64,000 nt of DNA from G963422705 sp963422705 (GCA_963422705.1 OY730443.1:2790001-2854000), one strand, 5' to 3'; numbered from the stretch's first letter, positions 42,533-51,658 are shown. Notes: a model not told the origin generated them from the sequence alone. Translations and numbers: made by a program.

Positions 42533-44605
42533 TTATTTCAGTTGTAAATGCGCATCTATTTCGGGGAACCCGGTTTCAAGGTATTTCCCATCGTTCTTGA
42601 TGTCCGCAGGGTAGTCAATCGCCCACACCTTCACGGTGGCATCGGCAAATTTCACCTTCGGATAGAGCGGGAGAAATGCCGCGCTCAATTCACCTCGTAG
42701 AAATGAATCTTTTGGGTCCTTGCCGGTGAGCATCAGGTGCGTCGCACCGTGTGTCTTTAGGTATTCCAATGCCTCTCTTTCGGATGTAGCGTTGTGGACG
42801 TGTTGGTTATAGAGAAGTATCCAGTTTTGGATGTAGGTGTCTTGGTCTGTGATGGTTTTCACACCGCCAAGCACGTTGAGTTGGCTACCATGCCCCCAAT
42901 GGGCGGCGACAATAGGGATGTCTTTTGGCTGCACTTTCCGTACAAGAAATGTCTTCATATAGAGGAACGCAGCGTTGACGCGGGTATATCCGGGGGTAGG
43001 TTTGCGCATCTGTTTTGCGGCATAGAGTAAACGATAGGTATGTGCGTGTCGCAGTGGCAGGAACATCAAAGCACCCAATAGTATCAGGGCTGTAGCTATT
43101 TTGAGTGGCATAGGGCGGAAGGTTTCTCGAAACTTGTCAGTGACATACTCAGAGTGCCTAAGCCGTTGTGTAAGGGTTTCGGTAGTCCAATAGAGGAGTG
43201 ATGTCGCACCGAAGGCAAGTGGCACACCGATAAACAGATCGTAACGTTTCGCATCACGGGTGAGTGCAACCCATGCGAGAAACCATATACAGAAGGCAAT
43301 AAAAACGAAGTCAGAAGTGGAAACCTTGCTTTTCTGCTGCCATGCCAGCAGTAGGATGCCGATGGCACAACCGACACAGGCAATACCAAAAAGCGCATTT
43401 CCAAAAGGTTCACCCCAGAGTTTATCCGTGTGTTCTCGGAAAAAGGAAAAGAGCGTAAACAGCACGATGGGTATAGAGATGCATAAACCTTGTCGTCGCC
43501 AATAAACAAGCGGCAGAAGAATAAAACCGAGACTCCCGACAATAAAGAACGTGCCGTAGCGGTAAACCCAAAAGCTGTAGTTCGGATTTTTCAGTTCTGA
43601 CATCGCTTGCATCACGGGACTGTCGCTGATCGGAACAGTGGTATCGGCAAAGGTACTATGTTGTATCCAGAAATAACCAAGGACAAGCGTTGCACTCGCA
43701 AGTATCAATCCGAATGATACGGTGCGTGTGTGTGGACGCAAGCGCTCTACTTTTGAAATGAGCAGATACCGAATCGCTCGCATCGCCAGAAGGATAAGAG
43801 GCGGCATTAAAACAAACGCTGCGAGGTGTTCCGCGAAGCCGTAGCCGTTTCTATACGCAGACGAGACGAGATAGAGTGTCGGGACAAAGCAGCACACCCA
43901 CAAGGCAAAATGTCCTAATCCTTCCTCTGTTTCCGTCGTCAGAAACAGCCATATTTCTATAACTATTATGACACTCAAGAACACGCCGAAACCTTCCCAA
44001 CTGATACCACCAAGAAAAACAATAACACCACTTGCAAGCGTCCAAATAAGCCGTTTCCGTGGTGTGCCGGAGCCCTGTAGAGAGACGAGATAGGTAACGA
44101 CAGCAAGGATGCCGAGCATCAGACAAAATGCGTCTCTGTCGCCGAAGCCCGCGGTGGAGCGTTCGATACTACCGGGCAACGTTGCCAAAATCAAGCCTGC
44201 AGTCAACGAAAACATCAGAACATAGGCGTGATATAAGTAGAAACAGAGTGCGCCGAGTCCTATACAGAAGCAGACAACAGGCGTGTAGAGACAGACGTGA
44301 TAAAGTGTGATGTTTTGGAACACCAGCGCAACGGCTTTATGGGTGTAAGCAAGCACGTAGCCGTAAAGGTTTAGGGTTTGTCCTAAATCTCTACCGAGGG
44401 GCAGCCATCGGTGCATGTCGCGTTCCGGCAGGTGTCCGTGTTCCGAAATCAGCGATGCCTGCCAATAGTAGAAATAAGGATCGTTTCCAGTGAACTGCCC
44501 ATCGGGGATCCTTTCGGTCCCCTGGATGCGTATCCAGATGGACAACACTAAGATACCCCCTAAAATCAGGCAGGTTCGCATGGATGTATATGTCTTTGAT
44601 GTCAC
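42533..44605 (-). CDS. STT3-type oligosaccharyltransferase
   Basis: The 690-residue product has about 11-13 membrane helices. The first loop carries GNDPYFYYWQASL near residue 40 (a D-containing metal motif), then GFGDRDAFCLMLG near 150 (DxD-type motif) and a C-terminal soluble domain with AAHWGHGSQLNVLGG near 575 followed by QDTYIQNW. This matches STT3/PglB/AglB, which move glycans from lipid carriers to asparagine. The usual WWDYG motif reads HWGHG, so acceptor binding may differ. Start is GTG at 44605, or ATG at 44581; no clear RBS. Confidence 0.8.
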   Translation of the reverse strand: MTSKTYTSMRTCLILGGILVLSIWIRIQGTERIPDGQFTGNDPYFYYWQASLISEHGHLPERDMHRWLPLGRDLGQTLNLYGYVLAYTHKAVALVFQNITLYHVCLYTPVVCFCIGLGALCFYLYHAYVLMFSLTAGLILATLPGSIERSTAGFGDRDAFCLMLGILAVVTYLVSLQGSGTPRKRLIWTLASGVIVFLGGISWEGFGVFLSVIIVIEIWLFLTTETEEGLGHFALWVCCFVPTLYLVSSAYRNGYGFAEHLAAFVLMPPLILLAMRAIRYLLISKVERLRPHTRTVSFGLILASATLVLGYFWIQHSTFADTTVPISDSPVMQAMSELKNPNYSFWVYRYGTFFIVGSLGFILLPLVYWRRQGLCISIPIVLFTLFSFFREHTDKLWGEPFGNALFGIACVGCAIGILLLAWQQKSKVSTSDFVFIAFCIWFLAWVALTRDAKRYDLFIGVPLAFGATSLLYWTTETLTQRLRHSEYVTDKFRETFRPMPLKIATALILLGALMFLPLRHAHTYRLLYAAKQMRKPTPGYTRVNAAFLYMKTFLVRKVQPKDIPIVAAHWGHGSQLNVLGGVKTITDQDTYIQNWILLYNQHVHNATSEREALEYLKTHGATHLMLTGKDPKDSFLRGELSAAFLPLYPKVKFADATVKVWAIDYPADIKNDGKYLETGFPEIDAHLQLK

Positions 44606-44655
44606 AAATATTCTAATGCTTTGTGATACTCACAACGCCTAAAGGCGTGTGCTTC

Positions 44656-45918
44656 TTACCTTCTCTTGGAAGGCTGGCTTGATTTGAGTCCCGAAAACGG
44701 TGTCCACTTATCAAGTCTACATAGGTTCGGATTATATCGGATACCTACGGGGGATACCACTGCCCCGACTACAGGGTTTCTCATGAAACCCTGATACTTT
44801 TTCAGAATGTTACTCGCACCAACAACGTCTCTGTGTCCTTGCCACTCGCATTGTCCGCAACGGTAAGTCCTACCACTCGGTTTCTTTCTATGCCCGCAAG
44901 ACGGGCAGGTTTGAGACGTATAGGCTTCGTCCTCCGTATCAACGCTGATACCGACGGCTTTGGCTTTGTAGGCTATCATGTTCTGAATTTTAGAGAACGC
45001 CCACTGGTGTAACTTCTGATTGGCTTTTTTGCCATAGTTGATAGATTGTCTAATATGCTTTATATCTCCAATGACAATCGTTTCTATCTTTCGCGCGCGG
45101 CAAGTAGAAACAAAGCGTGACGTTATTTTATGACGCATGTCACGCAACTGCGCGGTTAACTTCTGTAGGGTTCTATTTTTGACGCGTTTTAGTTTTTTCC
45201 AGCGCCGGCTATATCTAACGCAACGCGATAAGGCTTTATTGAGACGCGACTTAAATTTGTTTTGATACCTCACAACACTGCGGATTTCGCGTCCATTATA
45301 GATGTCGGCATGGATACCGTCGAAAGTAACCATCGGGTGGATTTCGCCCATATCCACGGCAACGGCTGAACCGACTTTTGATTTCGTTTTTTTCGGCGTT
45401 GTGTCATAGGTTGCATGAAACGCGTATTGTTGCAGGGAACGGTTATAGACAAGCGAGACGGAGGCTGGCACGACGTTATGGAACTTTTTATCAATCTTTA
45501 TCCAAAGCGGGGTTCTCCCTTTGCCCATAGACAGCCGTAGTTTCCCACGCTGATAGGAAATACCTGTCGCACGCCACGTGAACGTGTGGAATTTCCGCGT
45601 TTTATTCGGGGGCTTGGCAGTCGGATTCGATTTGCGGTTAGAAAAGAAAGAGCGTCGCCCGCCGCAATAATCGTCTATAATCGCCTGCACTGAATGGGCG
45701 TGGCACGGATACCTTTTGAATTTCAGATATGCCTTGAGTCCACCGTCTGAAAGCCAAAAGCCTTTCCTATCATGCGTTTGGAACGCAAGCGAAACGGTTT
45801 TAGAGTAGATACGTCCACCGAGACGATTTATCCCGTCAAGTTGTTCTGTCGGCTTGGCAGTCGCTAAAATATAGGTGCGGTATTCTTTCTTGGATTTAGA
45901 CACGCTTTTGCTCCGCAA
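44656..45918 (-). CDS. tnpB: TnpB RNA-guided nuclease (variant second RuvC motif)
   Basis: The 420-residue product has RuvC-I AVDMGEIHPMV near residue 190, RuvC-II region IETIVIGDIKHIRQSI near 290, a four-cysteine zinc finger (CPSCG...CGQCEW) and RuvC-III HRDVVGASNIL. TnpB cuts DNA under guidance of a reRNA made from the element's right end. The second motif has G-D where many TnpBs have E-D/E-T; a glutamate in DEAYTSQTCP could substitute, as in the subfamily with a moved glutamate. It overlaps tnpA by 23 bases. Confidence 0.85.
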   Translation of the reverse strand: MRSKSVSKSKKEYRTYILATAKPTEQLDGINRLGGRIYSKTVSLAFQTHDRKGFWLSDGGLKAYLKFKRYPCHAHSVQAIIDDYCGGRRSFFSNRKSNPTAKPPNKTRKFHTFTWRATGISYQRGKLRLSMGKGRTPLWIKIDKKFHNVVPASVSLVYNRSLQQYAFHATYDTTPKKTKSKVGSAVAVDMGEIHPMVTFDGIHADIYNGREIRSVVRYQNKFKSRLNKALSRCVRYSRRWKKLKRVKNRTLQKLTAQLRDMRHKITSRFVSTCRARKIETIVIGDIKHIRQSINYGKKANQKLHQWAFSKIQNMIAYKAKAVGISVDTEDEAYTSQTCPSCGHRKKPSGRTYRCGQCEWQGHRDVVGASNILKKYQGFMRNPVVGAVVSPVGIRYNPNLCRLDKWTPFSGLKSSQPSKRR

Positions 45919-46303
45919 TATATGCTTTGACTAGGGATACACTCCCAACCGAAGATATGAATTTTGAGCGTGTCCAAAGACACGGCAAACGGGATTTGAG
46001 GTGTGCAAACGCCTCACGAAGTCTTTTGGAAGTATAACCTTTTATGAATCCCACAATCCGAGTAAGAGGCACTTTTGGATTGTTCTCAAGTATCAGGTGT
46101 ACGTGTTCTTCCATAATATCACTGGCACGCCCTTTGAAATCTAATGCTGTTTGTTTGGCGCAGATGAGATGGTGCAAACGCGCTTGGAGAGACGCGTCTA
46201 AAACTTTGCGTCTGTATTTCGTACACCAGATAATGTCATATTGACAATGATAACCCATGTGGGTATCTGAATACCACGCTTTTGTGGGGTTCTTGATAAA
46301 CAT
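45896..46303 (-). CDS. tnpA: TnpA Y1 transposase (HUH family)
   Basis: The 135-residue protein has the IS200/IS605 pattern: YDIIWCTKYRRKVL near residue 23, the HUH metal motif EEHVHLIL near 65 and the catalytic-tyrosine helix VKAYIAEQ near 125. It excises and integrates single-stranded DNA at hairpin ends. All key residues are present, so the element may be active. Confidence 0.9.
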   Translation of the reverse strand: MFIKNPTKAWYSDTHMGYHCQYDIIWCTKYRRKVLDASLQARLHHLICAKQTALDFKGRASDIMEEHVHLILENNPKVPLTRIVGFIKGYTSKRLREAFAHLKSRLPCLWTRSKFISSVGSVSLVKAYIAEQKRV

Positions 46304-46429
46304 GATATTATAGCCGTTATGTTAGTTTCTATAAATATAATATCACACATTTTTTAGATAAAGTCAAATATTTTTTGACGTCAGCACGAGGCAACGGGGT
46401 TGGACCCGAAGCCTAAAGGCTTGGGATTG

Positions 46430-46804
46430 TTAAGGGAGTCCCTTCAGTTCTTTCTTTCCCATCAACACGCGTATGAAGGCGTGCCGTTTCGCTTTTATGA
46501 TGTCGCTGGACATCGAAGCATCTTCTGTCTTTTTAGGAGTGACTTTCGTTTCCATGGTGGGACTTTTAATAACAGTTCTTCTCCCGTCAGGAGAAACGGA
46601 TATGCTATATTCTTTCGGGGCAATCACATCAACCTCTGTATTGCCTCGACGGATTATTGTTCTTTGGGTTCTTGTTTTTTCTGTATTGCCTCGACGGATT
46701 GTTGTTCTTTCGGTTCTTGTTTTTTCGGTTTTCGTCTGAATGCAGGAAGAACCGCTAAAGACAATCAAAACGGAAAAAAGGAACAGGAACATTTGTTTGA
46801 TCAT
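46430..46804 (-). CDS. Small lipoprotein with 15-residue tandem repeat
   Basis: The 124-residue product has a lipoprotein signal (FSGSSC) and two head-to-tail copies of EKTRTxRTxIRRGNT, then a short beta-rich domain. RBS AGGAGAATACC precedes ATG, as in the ORF at 33829. It ends next to an IS-end hairpin. No family recognised. Confidence 0.55.
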   Translation of the reverse strand: MIKQMFLFLFSVLIVFSGSSCIQTKTEKTRTERTTIRRGNTEKTRTQRTIIRRGNTEVDVIAPKEYSISVSPDGRRTVIKSPTMETKVTPKKTEDASMSSDIIKAKRHAFIRVLMGKKELKGLP

Positions 46805-46884
46805 GGTATTCTCCTATTGGAAGGTAATAGTAAAGTCAAAAAATAAGTTTACATTCTCTAATATTTATGTTAGACTTTATGATT

Positions 46885-47348
46885 ATGAGATATTCAACAG
46901 ATTTACGCAAAAGCGTTCTTGATTTCGTCAATAAGGGTGGAGCAAAGCCAAGGCTGAACGCACCTTCGGTGTCTCAAGGCAGGCCATCTATAACTGGTTA
47001 GAAGCCAAAGACCCCTTTTAATATCAGAAACCAGGACAAAAAGGTCCCCGCGACATTGATTATGATGCGCTTCGGGAACATGTCGCTGATTCTTCTGATA
47101 AGACCTTTGTAGAACGTGCCGAACACTTTGGTGTTTCCAAGGGGTGTATCTCCTATGCCTTTGAGAAACTCAACATCACGTGAAAAAAAGACGTTAAGTC
47201 TCATTGCTCAGACGGGTGCGAGTTTGCTGTTTTTACCCCCTATGCTCCCGAGTTGAACCTGATTGAGAAGGATTTCGCCAACATTAAGCGAAGTTGTCAA
47301 TACAACCCTGAAGCCTCTATTGACCAAATCATAAAAATGTACAAGTAA
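46885..47348 (+). pseudogene. IS630-family transposase remnant
   Basis: The plus strand starts MRYSTDLRKSVLDFV (helix-turn-helix domain; with frame shifts also GVSRQAIYNWLEAKDPF and HFGVSKGCISYAF) and then jumps to the C-terminal catalytic end TPYAPELNLIEKDFANIKR. The middle, with the first two catalytic aspartates, is deleted, and frameshifts and stops are scattered through it. Confidence 0.85.
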
Positions 47349-47365
47349 TTATTGACTCTACTATA

Positions 47366-48174
47366 TTATTCCCTAACGATTTCCACTTCTACGTTCCCCA
47401 ATGCTTCTAAGAAATCTGCGGCTTCTTCGAGCGTAATGTCGCCGCTTCGGAGAGCATCTTGAACAAGTGGCTTCGTATCGTTAAGAATCTCCATCGTATT
47501 AATTGTGTCTGTCAAATTAGCAACGATGGCGCGCCCTTCGGCAGCCTCTGCGTTGCTGAGGTTTGTTAGCTTGATGGTAGTTTCAATGAGTTGAGATGTA
47601 ACAACAGCGGGTACTTGTACAAGTAGATAGTCTATACTTCCACCATTTTCTGAGACATCTTTGACCTCTTCAAGAATGAAGTATGAAGATTTCCAAGCGT
47701 TCAGAAACGGCTGTATGTGTTCGCTGTTTCCGAATTTTGTGCGGAGTGCTTCTTCTAACTGTCGGTATGTCTCATCAATATCCGTAAAAGTGTAAGATAG
47801 GGCTGTGTCGAAAGCCTCATCAATCTCTTCTCGGGACATCTCATACGAATCTTCAGGGACGAATACGGAATCGCTTTCAAGGGCTGTCTCTACATCCTCG
47901 AATTCCGTTTCTGTTTCCGGTTTTTCGGGTGCTGATGCTTGTTCTATTTCCTCAGGGGGGTGAGTGGCTGTGGCGTGTGGTGTCTCATCGGCGTATCTTC
48001 CTTTAGAGGTTCCACCTGTGCTAGCGTTCCATCTTGTTCCGAGACAAATGGCGCCGGTGGAGATGGCAAATTTGCTTCAAATCTCTGGTTACTATATTCT
48101 GTGTAGAAGAATACTCCGGCGGAAAATAAAACAACGATGATGCCTACAATTGTGACGGTGCGTGCCGTAATCAT
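47366..48174 (-). pseudogene. Single-pass membrane protein with FG-core domain, frameshifted
   Basis: ATG at 48174 (AGGAG upstream) starts a membrane anchor (VTIVGIIVVLFSAGVFF) and linker that stop at 47944. One base earlier or later the frame reads HPPEEIEQASAPEKPE and continues through the 157-residue domain ending at 47366, with DIDETYRQL, FGNSEHIQPFLNAW and a C-terminal NVEVEIVRE. The likely slip is the C6 run (plus-strand G6, about 47957-47962). The whole aligns with the intact paralogue at 49367. Confidence 0.7.
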
Positions 48175-48233
48175 ATATGTCTCCTTTGATGTCGTGTGTG
48201 ATGAACACCGATTCATGACACACGATGTCAGCG

Positions 48234-48296
48234 TTACTCAATAATTACTTCTACTTCTACGTCTGTGCCAGGTGGTGCTTTAATCTTACTCGAGTA
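48234..48296 (-). pseudogene. C-terminal remnant of another FG-core paralogue
   Basis: About 19 codons read KIKAPPGTDVEVEVIIE and stop, matching the C-terminal strand of the proteins at 47366 (NVEVEIVRE) and 49367 (LDVDIVPK). It is separate from both, so a third copy once stood here. Confidence 0.5.
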
Positions 48297-48384
48297 GCAG
48301 ACTCAGAAAAATAAAAACGAAAAAAACACCCTGTCTTAAGTTGTCTAACATTGTATCAAAGAAGTTGTCAGTACATTAAGGGGG

Positions 48385-48843
48385 TTACCAAAACCAGATG
48401 AACCTCACGAATTGGGTGACTTTCCCGGCAAAGTTGCTGGCCGTGTTTTTGAAATAACCGACGACTTTTTGGGTGCCCATTACTATTTTTATTGACGCGC
48501 TTTTGATGTGCTTGAACGGAATTTTGGCACCGATGCCGAAGCGGGGTTGTGAGTCTGCTGAACTCTTTTCAAGTAGAGAGTTTTCAACGAAAGTGTAGAC
48601 TTTACTGCCATCTTTATTCTTAACGCCAAGCTCAACACTCGTTGTGGAACCCATTAATGGAGTATCCGCGTAAAACGGACCGGGAAGGTTTATGAGACTC
48701 GGATGTGCTTTTTCTTTCTCCTCTGATGGCTTAGGGATGCTACATTCGCAGACTTCTTCTGGATTCGATGCAAAAAGGGGCAGGGATATACTGAATAGGA
48801 GCACATAAAAAACTATCCCCGCGAAAAAGTTTCGCGTTTTCAT
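48385..48843 (-). CDS. Secreted protein, paralogue of the 50270 product
   Basis: The 152-residue product has a signal peptide (YVLLFSISLPLFAS), a CEC pair, then SVELGVKNKDGSKVYTFV and a C-terminal helix with repeated FK/VG turns ending FIWFW. The central part is similar in layout to YKIGVENDKGDKAVIV of the 50270 gene. Function unknown. It stands between the truncated outer-membrane gene and the frameshifted anchored gene in cluster B. Confidence 0.55.
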   Translation of the reverse strand: MKTRNFFAGIVFYVLLFSISLPLFASNPEEVCECSIPKPSEEKEKAHPSLINLPGPFYADTPLMGSTTSVELGVKNKDGSKVYTFVENSLLEKSSADSQPRFGIGAKIPFKHIKSASIKIVMGTQKVVGYFKNTASNFAGKVTQFVRFIWFW

Positions 48844-48867
48844 GTCTATCTCCTTGTGTTTTTCAGA

Positions 48868-49347
48868 TTAAAATAGATACGATGTTGTTAAAGAAACAAG
48901 ATTACCGAATTCAATCGCATCACTTTCATCGTAAAGGTTTTCTTGCGTCAACGGGAACATGACGTTGGCAGACACAGAAATACCTTCCAGTGTTGCCAAG
49001 GACATACCCAGTGCTGCCATGCTGTAACGCAGCCCAGTATTGATATCGCGCGCTCCTGCCCAAGCGGCAGGGGATTGATAAAATCCGAGATAGTTCCCGT
49101 TAAATGAGAGCCAATCGAAAAGACGATACGTAAAGCCAGCTGTCCAGCCTAACTCCGCGGATCCTCGATACGCCTTGCCATTTTCATAGAATGGTAACAT
49201 TCCACGTACGGTACGGATACTGACTTTGTTCATCATATCGCTCGGTGGTAAGACTAGATTGCTTCACGCAGGACAGCTTTCTTGCGAGAATCCGGACACG
49301 GAAAAAAATAACGGGAACAGAGCGATAGTTATCCTAAATATCATCAT
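48868..49347 (-). pseudogene. Outer-membrane beta-barrel protein with in-frame TGA
   Basis: ATG at 49347 starts a signal peptide (MMIFRITIALFPLFF) read to ESCPA and then TGA at 49266-49264. The same frame continues without further stop: SNLVLPPSD, MNKVSIRTVRGMLPFYE, barrel strands GSAELGWTAGFTYRLFDWL and a C-terminal aromatic SLTTSYLF typical of outer-membrane proteins. The small internal ORF from 49236 is only the distal part. One stop codon thus splits an otherwise intact gene. Confidence 0.7.
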
Positions 49348-49366
49348 ATTGACACCTCATAATATG

Positions 49367-50182
49367 CTATTTGGGAACAATGTCAACATCCAAACCAGAG
49401 ACTTCACGGAGGAAATCGGCGCCCTCCTCTGCTGTCAAGTCTCCAAGGCGTACGGCCTCTTCAACCCACGGTTTCGCTTCCATTGCTATAGCAATTTTAT
49501 CTATTTCCATGCGAAAGTCTGCTACCTGGGAACGAATGTGTTGGGCTTCGGATTCGCTGGGATTAAAGAGGCGAATTGAAATTTCTACCATGTCCTCCAT
49601 GATGATGGCAGGAAGTTGATTCAGAAACGCATTGACATCTTCTTCTCTCCCTCCCTGATATTCTGCCGCGTCTGCCAATGCCATGACAGTGTTCAGTGCT
49701 TTCCATGTGCTCAGAAAACTTGATATCTCAGAATCCGAGCCAAAACGTGCTGTGAGAATCTCCGATAATTGTGTGTATGTCTCATCTATATCTGCCACAG
49801 GGAAGTCAAAGGCTTGTTTGAAGATGGCTTGCATCTCTGCTACAGAATACTCGTCGACAATACCAGTTGTTTTTTCTTCGACTTCTGACACAGGATATGT
49901 CTTTTCCGGTATTCGTTCGTTTGGGTCCAGAACTGCGCTGTATTCTGTGTTATCGCGGGGCCCCGCGGTCTCCTTGGTGTCCGTTTCATGGCTAATACCA
50001 GGAGTGCTCAAGGAATCTGTTAGGTTGTTTTGGGGGTTAGGCACCGACGATTCTTTGGTAACATTCTGTATAGGCTGTTTCGGTAGACTCGCCTCGAATT
50101 TCTTTCTGTCATATTCGAGATAGAAAAACATACTGACACAAACGATAACGATGATGACGCCGCCGATAATCATTGTGCGCAT
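49367..50182 (-). CDS. Single-pass membrane protein with FG-core domain
   Basis: The 271-residue product is the intact form of this family in the window: membrane anchor at residues about 5-22, a Pro/Thr/Glu-rich linker to about 105, and a helical domain with VADIDETYTQL, FGSDSEISSFLSTW and a C-terminal GDLTAEEGADFLREVSG. It aligns over its length with the frameshifted gene at 47366. It follows the Cys-rich secreted gene in the cluster behind rrn-type promoters copy B. No known family. Confidence 0.65.
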   Translation of the reverse strand: MRTMIIGGVIIVIVCVSMFFYLEYDRKKFEASLPKQPIQNVTKESSVPNPQNNLTDSLSTPGISHETDTKETAGPRDNTEYSAVLDPNERIPEKTYPVSEVEEKTTGIVDEYSVAEMQAIFKQAFDFPVADIDETYTQLSEILTARFGSDSEISSFLSTWKALNTVMALADAAEYQGGREEDVNAFLNQLPAIIMEDMVEISIRLFNPSESEAQHIRSQVADFRMEIDKIAIAMEAKPWVEEAVRLGDLTAEEGADFLREVSGLDVDIVPK

Positions 50183-50269
50183 CTCTCACACCTCCATGTT
50201 TATCGTCTCATGCCGGAAAAAAAGAGGCATGAGACGATAAAATTCAGACTTTTCTCGCAGTTATTCACC

Positions 50270-50671
50270 TCAACTCCCGCTGGAATCACACTCCTCGCTG
50301 GAATCACACTCCTCGCTGGAACCACACTTACACGGGTCGCATCCACATTCGGTTGCTTCGTCGTTGCCGCTAAACCAACCACTAATCGCATTAGCGATGC
50401 TCGACACAACTTCCTTCATAGTATCGAACGACACTTTAAACTCAAAGCCAGTCTCTTCACCAGGTGTTTTTACGATAACAGCTTTGTCCCCTTTATCATT
50501 TTCGACACCTATTTTATAGGTTGGCTTATCCTTTCCATTATTATTATCGACTCCAAAAACTGTACCCCACTTGTCTTTATCCTTTTTATCTTCGGCGAAG
50601 ATCGCGGGTAGAACGAGCGTAAAAGCAAAAAGGGCCGTCATGAGAAGGGCAATAAATCCTCTACATTTCAT
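50270..50671 (-). CDS. Secreted protein with Cys-rich repeat tail
   Basis: The 133-residue product has a signal peptide (TALFAFTLVLPAIFAE), a charged domain (YKIGVENDKGDKAVIV) and a C-terminal tail CGCDPCKCG followed by SSEECD repeats made from an 18-bp DNA repeat (about 50278-50320). The tail could bind metal. It is the first gene behind the promoters at 50932 and 51080. Paralogue of 48385. Confidence 0.55.
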   Translation of the reverse strand: MKCRGFIALLMTALFAFTLVLPAIFAEDKKDKDKWGTVFGVDNNNGKDKPTYKIGVENDKGDKAVIVKTPGEETGFEFKVSFDTMKEVVSSIANAISGWFSGNDEATECGCDPCKCGSSEECDSSEECDSSGS

Positions 50672-50931
50672 TGTAGGAACCCCTTTGATTTTCTTTCAAG
50701 GATTGCGGGCGAAAGGCAAGCAAAAGACGTGCGGTGTTTTGCGTTCTGTGGCAATCCTCTGTATTCTGATATTAGGTGCTAACCTAAAAAATTTACAAAA
50801 TCTAACGATTTTACACGCCCTGTGAAAAATCGTCAAAAAAAGAAAATATCATCGACGCACATCCGAAACATCCAAGGGGGAGTCATCCCCTTTTTTTACG
50901 GTGATGTTTCTTTTGAAAAAAGGTTATTCTA

Positions 50932-50960
50932 ATTATGCCCGACAAAAAGGGCTTTGTCAA
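50932..50960 (-). promoter_or_regulatory. rrn-type promoter P2, copy B
   Basis: Minus-strand TTGACA-N17-CATAAT. The first -10 base differs from copies A, C and D. Confidence 0.75.
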
Positions 50961-51079
50961 ATTAAAAATCAAAAAATGAAGTAAAGCAAACATTCCTCAT
51001 AAAAATTCTTGCTGTCGTTTATCATAAAATAAAAGTGTTTTTCTGTAAAAAAAAACACATATTTCTTTCAATAGACAGA

Positions 51080-51108
51080 ATTATATGTTTTTTCGCGTTT
51101 CTTGTCAA
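51080..51108 (-). promoter_or_regulatory. rrn-type promoter P1, copy B
   Basis: Minus-strand TTGACA-N17-TATAAT, both hexamers perfect, about 148 bp upstream of P2. Confidence 0.85.
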
Positions 51109-51372
51109 AAAAAATATGTTCACTTTAAAGATTTTGCGGATTCGCATGCAAAATGCATGCATTTTTCGCGCGTGACATCAACCGCAGTTAAAATGGATTT
51201 CTGCGGCGGTGTTACCACGCTCGGACGATTTTTGCAGCGGCCCTGTTTCGACCGGCAAGAATCAATACCCGTCAATGTCTTCATTTGGCAAGTAGGGGCG
51301 GAGCATGTTTCGGAGTCAGTGATGGGCTTTATCGAGGTGTGTCTTGACAGGGCCTTCACGCCGTTTTATCCA

Positions 51373-51658
51373 TTTGACAATCGCTTTGATAGTGAGTGCC
51401 TCGGTGTAGCGACGGACGGAATAGGTTGTATGCCAAGATCCGACGGTAGTAGGATTCGAAATCAAAATCTATGACAGGAACAGAGATTTTACGCCTCACT
51501 GCCGTATACGGAACAACCTTGACAGAGACGACTTCCGGTTGCGTTCCCGATGGACGCAACCCAAAGAAGACAACGAGCAACTTCAACAAACCCGCCCGCA
51601 ATCAAAAGAACACAGGCACGTTTGTTGAAGTTGTGTTTCAGACATCATCGGGCTACCA
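51373..51658. other. Stretch without a supported gene
   Basis: An 81-codon minus ORF (51356-51601) spans this stretch but has no RBS. The reading frame that continues the KTHLDKAHH remnant of module copy B is also open here for part of the way (EALTIKAIVKWIKRREG), so this is probably decayed coding sequence. Confidence 0.35.

Larger units (their letters stand above)
44628..46384 (-). mobile_element. IS200/IS605-family element with tnpA and tnpB
   Basis: Both genes lie on the minus strand and overlap. The right end near 44628 has the ACGCCT-AA-AGGCGT hairpin just after the tnpB stop. The left end lies upstream of tnpA, in the AT-rich stretch to about 46384, followed by a second hairpin (AAGCCTAAAGGCTT, 46408-46421) that may belong to another element. 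Exact ends are approximate. Confidence 0.75.
50826..51372 (-). repeat. rrn control module, copy B
   Basis: The whole stretch matches 54127-54650 (copy C). From left it holds a GGGGA/TCCCC hairpin, promoters P2 and P1, the stem-loop GCATGC-AAAAT-GCATGC near 51146-51162, and the 3' end of an unrelated reading frame (minus strand KTHLDKAHH and YLPNEDIDGY). In this copy that frame has a TGA between HH and LRNML. Confidence 0.8.

Noticed and set aside
46400..46428. Rho-independent terminator after the lipoprotein gene
   Set aside because: The AAGCCTAAAGGCTT hairpin resembles the right ends of the TnpB elements in this window more than a terminator and has no U tract on the needed side.
51356..51601. 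81-codon minus ORF near module copy B
   Set aside because: No RBS, and another frame in the same stretch matches the conserved remnant carried by the module.
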